Shown in pieces: positions 1-6,146 of a stretch of DNA of 17,795 nt. Both the position numbers and the translations under genes were made by a program. Position 1 is the stretch's first letter; every line of letters begins with the position of its first letter. The notes beneath the pieces were generated by a model. That model ran no database searches and was not told the origin of the DNA. It saw only the letters and a list, made by a program, of their open reading frames with translations. The stretch covers positions 1 to 17,795 of the forward strand of contig CALKWS010000228.1 of the NCBI GenBank assembly GCA_938004115.1, in the 5' to 3' direction. The DNA comes from an uncultured Ruaniaceae bacterium (lineage in GTDB: Bacteria; Actinomycetota; Actinomycetes; Actinomycetales; Beutenbergiaceae).

Positions 1-1036
1 GGGCCAACCACGCGTCCACCCCCTCGAGCAGCCGCTGCTTCACGTCCGGGGAGGCCAGGCTGATCCGGATCGAGGACCGAGCGAGTTCCGCCAGTTCCAC
101 GTCGGTGAAACCGTGCTCCTCCCGGGCGATGCGGTACTGGGCGGCCAGTCGGGACCCGAACAGCAACGGGTCATCCGCGCCCAGGGCGATCTGCGCACCG
201 GCGTCCACCAACGTGCGCAGCGGCACCTCCCGGGCGTTGGCGTACACCCCCAGGGAGACGTTCGAGGAGGGACACAGCTCCAACCCGATCCGCTCGGCCA
301 CGATGTGGGCGAGCAGATCCGGGTCCTCCGCGGCCCGCACCCCGTGGCCCAGCCGGTGCGGGCGCAGGTGCCTCAGCACCTCGCGGATGTGGTCCGGGCC
401 CAGGAGTTCCCCGCCATGCGGGAGGAGCGCGAGACCCGCCCTCGCGGCGATCTTGAAGGCAGCACCGAATTGGGAGGTGTCCCCCCGGCGCTCATCGTTG
501 CTCAACCCGAACCCCACCACGCCACCGGGCGCGTCGGAGGCGTGCTTGGCCGCCAGCCGCGCCAGCGTGCGGGCGTCCAGCGGGTGGCGCACGCGGGAAG
601 CCGCCACCACGATTCCCACGTCCACGCCGGTGGCCCGGCTGGCCTCCCGGGCGGCGTCCTGCACGATCTCCAGAGCCGGGGTCAGCCCGCCCACGTGGGT
701 GGCGTAGGAGGTGGGGTCGACCTGCATCTCCAACCGTCCGGAACCCTCGGCGGCGTCGGCCTCGGCCGCCTCGGTGACGATCCGGCGCATGGCATACTCC
801 GAGCGCACCACCGCCCGGGCGGCGTCGTACAACCGTTGGAAGCGGAACCAGCCCCGCTCGTTGGCCGGCAGCCGCAGCGGGTCCAGACCGGCCGTGTGCT
901 CGCGCAGACTCTGCGGCAGCCGCAGCCCCTCCTGCTCGGCCAGTTCGGTCAGCGTCTGGTGCCGCATCGAACCGGTGAAGTGCAGGTGCAGGTGCGCCTT
1001 CGGCAACGTAGTCAGATCACGAGGCACGAGCCCCAC
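1..1036 (-). CDS. add: Adenosine deaminase, 3' end cut by window edge
   Basis: Zinc hydrolase of purine salvage that converts adenosine to inosine and ammonia in the cytosol. Read on the minus strand, the N-terminus has the metal-binding run PKAHLHLHFTGSMR (first His about residue 15). Further on come HGGEL (the HxGE catalytic segment), RLGHGV, and LGADDPLLFGSRLAAQY, which carries the Asp pair. These are the expected family landmarks in order, and the variant resembles the actinobacterial form. About 345 codons are visible with no stop. Since the family is about 340-360 aa, probably only a few C-terminal residues are missing. The start is uncertain: GTG at 1036 or GTG at 1027, neither with a strong ribosome site. 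It is divergent from the phosphotransferase gene, with the octamer array at 1106-1146 in the shared upstream region. Adenine deaminase is an alternative, but the GADDPLLF form favours adenosine deaminase. Confidence 0.88.
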   Translation of the reverse strand, partial: MGLVPRDLTTLPKAHLHLHFTGSMRHQTLTELAEQEGLRLPQSLREHTAGLDPLRLPANERGWFRFQRLYDAARAVVRSEYAMRRIVTEAAEADAAEGSGRLEMQVDPTSYATHVGGLTPALEIVQDAAREASRATGVDVGIVVAASRVRHPLDARTLARLAAKHASDAPGGVVGFGLSNDERRGDTSQFGAAFKIAARAGLALLPHGGELLGPDHIREVLRHLRPHRLGHGVRAAEDPDLLAHIVAERIGLELCPSSNVSLGVYANAREVPLRTLVDAGAQIALGADDPLLFGSRLAAQYRIAREEHGFTDVELAELARSSIRISLASPDVKQRLLEGVDAWLA

Positions 1037-1105
1037 TGTAGGCCCGGCGTAGGCGTGGGGCGCCTCACGGCGCTCCGATAGCACCCTGGCCGGGCGGGTG
1101 CGAAG

Positions 1106-1146
1106 ATGAGGACGTTCTCATCCGTGCCTCATCGGCACATCATCGA
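1106..1146 (+). promoter_or_regulatory. Array A: octamer direct repeats at 11-bp spacing, upstream of the phosphotransferase gene
   Basis: Three octamers start at 1114, 1125 and 1136, exactly 11 bp apart: GTTCTCAT, TGCCTCAT, CACATCAT. They degrade from first to last but keep a TCAT 3' end. An inverted half, ATGAGGAC (1106-1113), abuts the first octamer and makes a near-palindrome. The 11-bp pitch is the known geometry of PhoB/PhoP/OmpR-family binding sites. Assigning it to the response regulator at 3055-3714 is inference from proximity and from the second array at 2430-2469. The first ATG of the downstream reading frame (1106) lies inside this element, which argues against using it as the start. 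Confidence 0.5.
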
Positions 1147-1165
1147 CTTGGAGTGTCCTGCCAGG

Positions 1166-2446
1166 ATGACCACCTCTGCGGCCGTACCTCGGACCGATGC
1201 CCGATCGGAGGATGCGGACCTGGCGCTGCTGAAGGGGTCGGGCCGCACCGCGATGGTCGAGGCCGCCCTCACCGGCTCCGGTCAGTTCGACCCGAGTGTG
1301 GACCGGGACCTGCGGGTGGACGTCCACCAGGTGCACCACCGGCCCGGGGCCGGGGTGAGTGTGGGTTACCGGGTGCAGTTCACCACCCCGCGCGGCCCGG
1401 TCCGTGACTACGTGGTGGCCTCCACCGCCCCGCAGGCGAGCGAAGGGCCCGGGGTGGCGGTGCTGAACGACGGCGTGCGTACGGTTCGGATGTGGCGTCG
1501 CCCGTTCGACCCCGCGCTGCCGGGGCTGCGTGTCGCCTCCGATCCGGAGACGGTGGCCGCCTGGCTCCGGGCCGCCGGCTACGAGGTGAGTGAGCCGGTG
1601 CAGTTGCGCTCGGTGTCCTACCGACCCACCCGTCGGGCGGTGCTGCGCGCCGACGCCGGCCCCCTGCGGGTGTTCATCAAGGTGCTTCCCGAGCGCAAGA
1701 GCGCGGAGCTGGCCACCCGCCACGATCTCCTGGAAGCCGCCGGCGTCCCCGCGCCCCGGGTGCTGGCACGTCCCGAACCCGGCGTATGCGTGCTCAGCGC
1801 CGCCCGCGGCCGGCCCCTGGCCGAGGCGATCGCGGCGGCGGGGGAGCGGCCGGACCTCATGCCCGCACCGGCCGAACTGGTGCAGTGGCTGGACATGCTG
1901 CCGCCGCAGACCATGCAGTTGCGGCGCCGTCCCTCGTGGGCGGACCGGCTGGACTTCCACACCGCGGCCGCTGCCGCCGCGCTGCCCGACCAACGCGAGC
2001 AGGTCGTCGACCTGGGCAACCGGCTGACCGACGCGCTCACCACGGTGCGTGCGGAGGAGGAGGTACCCACCCACGGCGACTACTACGAGGCGAATGTGTT
2101 CACTGCGGACGGCAGGGTCAGCGAGGTCATCGACGTGGATTCCCTCGGTCCGGGGCGGCGCAGTGACGACCTGGCCACCATGCTCGGCCACGTCGCCGTC
2201 CTGCCCGACCTCGCCCCGCGCGTCTACACCGATACACCTGCGGTGCTGGAGCGGATGCGCACCGATTTCGAGACCCGCATCCCGGCGCACACCCTGCGGA
2301 TCCGCACCGCTGCCGTGGTCCTGTCCCTGATCGCCGGCGCCAGTCAGGACCAGGCACGCGCCCGGCTGCGGATCGCCACCGAGTGGGCCGGGGCCGCCGC
2401 CCGGACTCGCAGGGGTGCGAACACGACTCTGAGAACGTTCTCATAA
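1166..2446 (+). CDS. Phosphotransferase-fold protein (APH/choline kinase family), substrate unknown
   Basis: Protein of 426 aa from ATG 1166. The C-terminal half has the kinase core of the aminoglycoside phosphotransferase family: a candidate ATP-contact lysine in VFIKVLPE (K172), the catalytic loop HGDYYEANVF (H303, D305, N310), and the metal-binding stretch VIDVDSLGPGRRSDDLA (D323 and D325). The first ~140 residues are a separate region I do not recognise. No signal peptide or membrane segment is visible, so it should be cytosolic. The frame is open back to ATG 1106, but that codon is inside the octamer array, so 1166 is preferred; no ideal ribosome site supports either. Family members phosphorylate small molecules such as antibiotics, choline, sugars or amino acids; nothing here identifies the substrate, and resistance should not be assumed. 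The last codons overlap the palindrome of the next array. Confidence 0.75.
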   Translation: MTTSAAVPRTDARSEDADLALLKGSGRTAMVEAALTGSGQFDPSVDRDLRVDVHQVHHRPGAGVSVGYRVQFTTPRGPVRDYVVASTAPQASEGPGVAVLNDGVRTVRMWRRPFDPALPGLRVASDPETVAAWLRAAGYEVSEPVQLRSVSYRPTRRAVLRADAGPLRVFIKVLPERKSAELATRHDLLEAAGVPAPRVLARPEPGVCVLSAARGRPLAEAIAAAGERPDLMPAPAELVQWLDMLPPQTMQLRRRPSWADRLDFHTAAAAAALPDQREQVVDLGNRLTDALTTVRAEEEVPTHGDYYEANVFTADGRVSEVIDVDSLGPGRRSDDLATMLGHVAVLPDLAPRVYTDTPAVLERMRTDFETRIPAHTLRIRTAAVVLSLIAGASQDQARARLRIATEWAGAAARTRRGANTTLRTFS

Positions 2447-2469
2447 TGTTCTCCGCCGCTTCTCATGCT
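2430..2469 (+). promoter_or_regulatory. Array B: palindrome plus three octamer repeats at 11-bp spacing, upstream of the exported Ser/Pro protein
   Basis: A perfect 14-bp palindrome TGAGAACGTTCTCA spans 2430-2443. Its right half begins three direct repeats starting at 2437, 2448 and 2459: GTTCTCAT, GTTCTCCG, CTTCTCAT, exactly 11 bp apart. The octamer and pitch match the array at 1106-1146. Upstream of both arrays is also the short string GGTGCGAA. A -10-like CATAAT (2442-2447) lies within the array, and a poorer candidate GATGCT (2478-2483) lies about 11 bp after it, where a PhoB-class activator would place a -10. Which is used cannot be decided from sequence. OmpR/PhoB-family binding is the preferred reading; a TetR- or MarR-type repressor on the palindrome is the alternative. 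Confidence 0.55.
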
Positions 2470-2522
2470 CAGTGCCGATGCTGGAAGCAGCAAGATCGGA
2501 CCACTGAGGAAAGGATGATGAC

Positions 2523-2954
2523 ATGAGCAGGCGTACCTGGGTCGTAGCCGGAGCACTGGGGGTACTCGGCATCGCCGGCGGTAGCGCCGTGGCGATCGCA
2601 GACTCCCCGGACGAGGAGAGGATCGAGGGCGTCTCCCTGGCCCACGAGGCCGCGAACGTGGTGGACAGCTCGACCGCGACGCAGGTCCAGGCCCTCCCCG
2701 CGATGGCCAAGGCGGAACCGGCGAACGTGAGTTTCTCCGCCCCGTCCCTCACCTCCCCGGTGAGCGCGAACTCCCCGCAGACGCAGGCCAGCCCGCCCAG
2801 CGCGAACAGCACGCCGTCCCCGGTGAGCCCCCCGAGCCCGAACACTCCGCCGAGCCCGGCCTCCCCGGACTCCCCGCAGAGCCCGGCTTCCGCGGATTCC
2901 CCGGATTCCCCCGACTCCCCGGACAGCCCGGCGTCGGCTGACTCCGCGGACTGA
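2523..2954 (+). CDS. Exported small protein with 24 tandem (Ser/Thr)-x-x triplets
   Basis: Protein of 143 aa, not recognised as any named family. Residues 1-26 look like a Sec signal peptide: MSRR, then a hydrophobic stretch WVVAGALGVLGIAGG, then AVAIA before D27, with cleavage likely after A24 or A26. Residues 27-71 are ordinary mixed sequence. From residue 72 to the last residue, every third position is Ser or Thr and the next is usually Pro or Ala (SPA, SPD, SAD), 24 triplets without interruption. No sortase motif, lipobox or second membrane segment is visible, so after cleavage it should be released or held non-covalently. The start is ATG 2523, with GAGGAAAGGA seven bases upstream; ATGs at 2515 and 2518 are out of frame. 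It follows array B and converges on the two-component genes. A role as envelope spacer or stress output is only inference. Confidence 0.75.
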   Translation: MSRRTWVVAGALGVLGIAGGSAVAIADSPDEERIEGVSLAHEAANVVDSSTATQVQALPAMAKAEPANVSFSAPSLTSPVSANSPQTQASPPSANSTPSPVSPPSPNTPPSPASPDSPQSPASADSPDSPDSPDSPASADSAD

Positions 2955-2973
2955 GTTCCGCACGGGCAAGACC

Positions 2974-3013
2974 GCAGACCGTCCCGGTGATCCCCCGCAC
3001 CGGGACGGTCTGC
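2974..3013. terminator. Bidirectional hairpin between convergent genes
   Basis: A perfect 16-bp inverted repeat (2974-2989 with 2998-3013) has the 8-base loop ATCCCCCG. It sits 20 bases after the stop of the exported protein and 42 bases from the stop of the response regulator, so one structure can serve both strands. No T-run follows on either side, which is common for actinobacterial terminators. Confidence 0.8.
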
Positions 3014-3054
3014 TGCATCCGGCCCCCCCGGCCCCGGCCAGGTCCGGGGGCTGA

Positions 3055-3714
3055 TCAAACCAGCCGGTACCCCATCCCGCGGACGGTCTCGAAGAACTCC
3101 GCGCCGAGTTTCTTCCGGAGGTACCGCACGTAGACGTCCACCACGTTCGACCCCGGGTCGAAGTCGTAGCCCCACACCCTGGAGAGCAACTGCTCCCGGC
3201 TGAGAACCTGGCCGGGGTTGCGCAGGAATGTCTCCGCCAGCGCGAATTCCCGCGCGGACAGGTCTACGTCCTTGTCGTCCACCCGCGCCTTCCGGGTCCG
3301 CAGGTCGAGGGACAACCTGCCGTGCCGCAGCACCGTGGGCTCGCCGCCCTCGTTCGCCCCCCGCAGGCGTAGCCGCACCCGGGCGAGGAGTTCCTCGAAC
3401 CGGAACGGTTTGGCCATGTAGTCATCGGCACCGCCCTCCAACCCGGCGACCGTGTCGTCGATGGAGGACCGGGCGGTGAGGATGATCACCGGGATGGTCA
3501 CCTGCATGTCCCGGATCCGGCGCAGCGCCGTGAAACCGTCCTGGTCCGGCAGGCCCAGGTCGAGGATGAGCAGGTCGAAGTCACCGGTGACCGCGAGGTC
3601 CACAGCCTCCTGCGCGGTGCCCACCACCGTGGGGGAGTAACCGGCAGCGCGTAACCCCTTGGCCACGAATGAGGCGATCCGGGGCTCGTCCTCGGCGATC
3701 AGTATCTGGCTCAT
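3055..3714 (-). CDS. OmpR/PhoB-family response regulator
   Basis: DNA-binding regulator of 219 aa that is phosphorylated by its partner kinase. The receiver domain (about 1-118) has the acidic pair D9/E10 (IAEDEPR), phospho-acceptor D52 in LILDLGLPD, T80 in IILTARS and K102 in DDYMAKPF. The winged-helix output domain (about 128-219) shows LSAREFALAETFLRNPGQVLS, a VVDVYVRYLRKKLG recognition-helix region and the C-terminal VRGMGYRLV hairpin. These features place it in the OmpR/PhoB class, whose members bind direct repeats at 10-11 bp pitch. Its ATG overlaps the kinase's stop codon (ATGA at 3711-3714), so the two are translationally coupled with the kinase first. The two octamer arrays at 1106-1146 and 2430-2469 are its most obvious candidate targets. 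It is not assignable to a named system such as MprA, PhoP or CseB from sequence alone. Confidence 0.95.
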   Translation of the reverse strand: MSQILIAEDEPRIASFVAKGLRAAGYSPTVVGTAQEAVDLAVTGDFDLLILDLGLPDQDGFTALRRIRDMQVTIPVIILTARSSIDDTVAGLEGGADDYMAKPFRFEELLARVRLRLRGANEGGEPTVLRHGRLSLDLRTRKARVDDKDVDLSAREFALAETFLRNPGQVLSREQLLSRVWGYDFDPGSNVVDVYVRYLRKKLGAEFFETVRGMGYRLV

Positions 3715-5186
3715 GCTCGCTGCTCCGTCACGGTCGGTGGGTCATGAGCACCGTACAGCGGCAACAGCAACGTCACCGTGGTGCCCTGACCCAGGGCCGA
3801 GTCGATCCGCACCGAGCCGCCGTGGGCCCGGGCGATGGACCGCACGATCGGCAGCCCCAGACCGGAGCCCTCCACCGACGGGTCCAACCGCTCGAACCGG
3901 CCGAACACGCGCTCCTGGTCCTCCGGGGCGATCCCGGTGCCCTCATCGCGTACCCACAGGTGGAGCGTGGATTGCTCCACCCGGGATCCGATCGCGATCT
4001 GGGAGCCCTCCTCGGAGAAGCGCACCGCGTTCACGCACAGCTGCAGCAGCGCCTGGGTGAGCCGTTGCGGATCCACCGGGCAGGTGATGTCCGCCAGGGA
4101 GTCCAGGCTCCACTGCCGCTCCCCCAGGGGGCGGGCCTTGGCGAGCACCTCATCGGTGAGCATGGCGATGTCGGTGTTGCGGGGCGCCACGAAGTCCGGG
4201 CGGCGTGCCCGGGCCAACGTCATCAGGTCGTCGACCAGCCGGTTCATCCGCCCCAGTTCATCGAGCACCACGTCCTTGGTGGTCGCGGCATCCTGCGGGT
4301 CCTGCGGGTCCATCAACTCCAGATGGCCCTGCACGATGGTCAGCGGCGTACGCAACTCGTGCCCGGCGTCGTCGAGCAGTTGCCGTTGGGAGGCGAAGGC
4401 CTGCTCCAGCCGTTCCACCATCTCGTTGAACGTGCCGGTGAGCATGGCCAGGTCGTCGTTTCCGGTGACCGGGATGCGCCGGGACAGATCGGTGGAGGAG
4501 ATCGACTCGGCCGCCTCGCGCAACCACCGGATGGGGCGCAGGATCCGGCCCACCGTGACCCAACCGACCGCGATGATCACCGCCAGCGCCACCAGCGCCA
4601 CCACCACGTAGAGCTGGTAGGTGTCGGCCATCGCCGCGTGCTCGGCGGTCCGGTCGAACGCCGCCACCAACGTGCCCAGCCGCTCGTCCCCGGCGATCTG
4701 CACCGGAACCACCGCTACCCGATAGGTGGTCAACGGCGTCTCGATCTGGGTCAGTGCACCCGGTGGGGCGGCCCGGCTGCCGGTCCGGTCCAGCGCCTCG
4801 ATTCGCGCCTGCAGTTCCGCGACCAGGTCCGCGTCCTCCTCCAGGCGCAGCGGTACGGTGCTGGGCGCGGTGTTGGACAGCTCGCCGTCGACGAACGCGA
4901 GCATCCCCTCATTGGGCGCCATCGCGATGCGTTGCAACCCGGTGCGCAGCAACACCGCCACCGAGTCGAACCGCTGCCCGGTGCCCGGGTCCAGGCCCTG
5001 CTCCGCCAACGCCTGGAACTCGGCCACGTTGCGGTGCAGCGCGCCATCCAGATTGGCATCCACGCGCTCACGCTCGAAGAAGAACGCGGTCAGGCCGGCC
5101 ACCGTCAGCGCCAGGACGGTCAACAGCACCATCCCGGCCAGCACGCGGGTGCGGACGCTGATCACACGGCCGGGCCTGGAGTCCAT
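3711..5186 (-). CDS. Membrane sensor histidine kinase
   Basis: Sensor of the two-component pair, 491 aa from ATG 5186. Order of parts: short cytoplasmic N-terminus; TM1 about 15-37; an extracytoplasmic domain of about 150 residues (38-191) with no family I recognise; TM2 about 192-213; HAMP about 214-268; phospho-acceptor H276 in DDAGHELRTPLT; then an ATPase domain with N box NAVRFS (N386), DEGTGIA (D414), FGRF, and GSGLGLPIV (440-448). All catalytic residues are present. The reading frame stays open upstream across the tRNA-Trp locus, so the long version is not credible. ATG 5186 lies just before the basic and TM1 segment, although the AGG upstream is only three bases away; GTG at residue 8 is an alternative. 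The signal is unknown; TM topology implies an envelope or extracellular cue. I saw no octamer copy upstream of this gene, so autoregulation through that site is not indicated. Confidence 0.92.
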   Translation of the reverse strand: MDSRPGRVISVRTRVLAGMVLLTVLALTVAGLTAFFFERERVDANLDGALHRNVAEFQALAEQGLDPGTGQRFDSVAVLLRTGLQRIAMAPNEGMLAFVDGELSNTAPSTVPLRLEEDADLVAELQARIEALDRTGSRAAPPGALTQIETPLTTYRVAVVPVQIAGDERLGTLVAAFDRTAEHAAMADTYQLYVVVALVALAVIIAVGWVTVGRILRPIRWLREAAESISSTDLSRRIPVTGNDDLAMLTGTFNEMVERLEQAFASQRQLLDDAGHELRTPLTIVQGHLELMDPQDPQDAATTKDVVLDELGRMNRLVDDLMTLARARRPDFVAPRNTDIAMLTDEVLAKARPLGERQWSLDSLADITCPVDPQRLTQALLQLCVNAVRFSEEGSQIAIGSRVEQSTLHLWVRDEGTGIAPEDQERVFGRFERLDPSVEGSGLGLPIVRSIARAHGGSVRIDSALGQGTTVTLLLPLYGAHDPPTVTEQRA

Positions 5187-5295
5187 GGACCTCAGTATGG
5201 CCGCAGCAACGCCTCCGCTCCCACGGCGGGGCCGTCCCGCGGTCCCGGTGCGGCCATGCTCCCGGCCCCGGTCCAGCGTGATCTTCACAACGCGG

Positions 5296-5326
5296 TTCGA
5301 CCTCACGGGTCCGCAGGGCGTAGACT
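5296..5326 (+). promoter_or_regulatory. Candidate promoter of tRNA-Trp / secE unit
   Basis: TTCGAC (5296-5301) and TAGACT (5321-5326) resemble a sigma-A type promoter, but the 19-bp spacer is long. Between this and the tRNA are a TTGACG (5339-5344) with no good partner, a 13-bp inverted repeat CACCAG-G-CTGGTG (5347-5359), and TATCGT (5376-5381), which would give a shorter tRNA leader but lacks a convincing -35. The choice among these is uncertain. Confidence 0.35.
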
Positions 5327-5401
5327 CGTGCGCGGTGCTTGACGTACACCAGGCTGGTGCGTGCCCTGCAACGGGTATCGTGTCACCGAGGTCAGTACCG
5401 A

Positions 5402-5474
5402 AGGGCAGTGGCGCAATTGGTAGCGCACCGGTCTCCAAAACCGGCGGTTGTGGGTTCGAGTCCCGCCTGCCCTG
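5402..5474 (+). tRNA. tRNA-Trp (anticodon CCA)
   Basis: A full cloverleaf can be drawn. The acceptor stem AGGGCAG (5402-5408) pairs with CTGCCCT (5467-5473). The D stem is GCGC/GCGC around AATTGGTA. The anticodon stem CCGGT/ACCGG encloses loop CTCCAAA with anticodon CCA at 5435-5437. The T arm carries TTCGAGT. The discriminator is G5474, as expected for tryptophan, and the 3' CCA is not encoded. A Trp tRNA immediately before secE-nusG is a common bacterial arrangement, which supports the call. Confidence 0.97.
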
Positions 5475-5508
5475 CAGCGCAGGTCGCTCCTCGCGGCCGG
5501 CGAAGGCC

Positions 5509-5529
5509 CGCGAACCGATCCGGTTCGCG
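5509..5529 (+). other. Hairpin between tRNA-Trp and secE
   Basis: Perfect 9-bp stem CGCGAACCG / CGGTTCGCG with loop ATC, 35 bases after the tRNA and 40 before secE. It lacks a T-run. It could be a partial terminator that lets the tRNA accumulate above the secE message, or a boundary protecting processed ends. Confidence 0.5.
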
Positions 5530-5569
5530 CATCGAACGTTGAACGCCCACGGAGTAGGGGACCACTGTT

Positions 5570-6091
5570 GTGAGCACATCCGCGAACGCGCCCGGCGAAC
5601 CCGGCCGCGACCGGGGTGATGACGCCGTCGACCCCGACTCCGGCCAGCCGGACGGCACCGGTGACGCCGCCGGCGGGCGGCCCGAGGGTCCGCAGCGGCC
5701 GCAGGGCACCCCGGACACCGGATCCGATGCGCAGGCACGCCCGGGCCAGGACGTGACCAAGCAGGTGCGTCAGGAAGCCCGCAAGTCCGAGGCCGCCGCG
5801 CGCCGGACGGCACGTGGCGGGTCCGACCGGCCCGCGCGCAAACCCGCCAAGGCGGCCACGAAGGGCTCGGCGGTCCCCGGCCGGGAGGGTCAGGGGCTGG
5901 GATTCTTCGCCCGGATCGCCCTGTTCGTGCGTCAGGTGATCGCCGAGATCCGCAAGGTGGTCACCCCCACCCGGAACGAACTGGTCACCTTCTCCGTGGT
6001 GGTGATCGTGTTCATCCTGGCGATGATGGTGTACGTCGGAGTACTGGACTTCGGCATCGGGCGCCTGGTGTTGTGGATGTTCGGGAACTAG
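5570..6091 (+). CDS. secE: SecE, preprotein translocase subunit
   Basis: Small membrane subunit that clamps SecY in the Sec channel. The diagnostic part is the C-terminal ~60 residues: an amphipathic helix FFARIALFVRQVIAEIRKVV, the hinge TPTRNEL and one transmembrane helix (about 138-160). At 173 aa it is long for a single-TM SecE, because residues 1-105 form a disordered extension, acidic and Gly/Pro-rich at first (1-60) and Arg/Lys/Ala-rich next (62-100). The start is GTG 5570, with AGGGG about nine bases upstream. It sits between tRNA-Trp and nusG, the conserved neighbourhood, and is likely co-transcribed with nusG. Confidence 0.93.
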   Translation: MSTSANAPGEPGRDRGDDAVDPDSGQPDGTGDAAGGRPEGPQRPQGTPDTGSDAQARPGQDVTKQVRQEARKSEAAARRTARGGSDRPARKPAKAATKGSAVPGREGQGLGFFARIALFVRQVIAEIRKVVTPTRNELVTFSVVVIVFILAMMVYVGVLDFGIGRLVLWMFGN

Positions 6092-6146
6092 TTGATGACC
6101 ACCGGCGCCCCCACGGCGCTACCAAGTGAGGAAAGCAGGACAGGAC

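Noticed and set aside
113..1081. Plus-strand open frames at the left edge
   Set aside because: The minus strand encodes adenosine deaminase with all metal and catalytic motifs, so these are shadows.
1106..1165. Upstream ATG at 1106 as start of the phosphotransferase
   Set aside because: The codon is the first base triplet of the near-palindrome in array A, has no ribosome site, and adds residues with no family resemblance.
2736..2951. Tandem triplet DNA as a CRISPR or satellite array
   Set aside because: The 9-base periodicity is explained by in-frame Ser-Pro-x codons inside a gene; there are no spacers or constant repeats.
3669..5342. 557-codon plus-strand open frame opposite the histidine kinase
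   Set aside because: Arg/Gln/His-rich shadow; the minus strand has all kinase boxes in order.
5187..5813. Histidine kinase frame extended upstream to 5813
   Set aside because: It would run antisense through tRNA-Trp and the start of secE; kinase topology is complete from ATG 5186.
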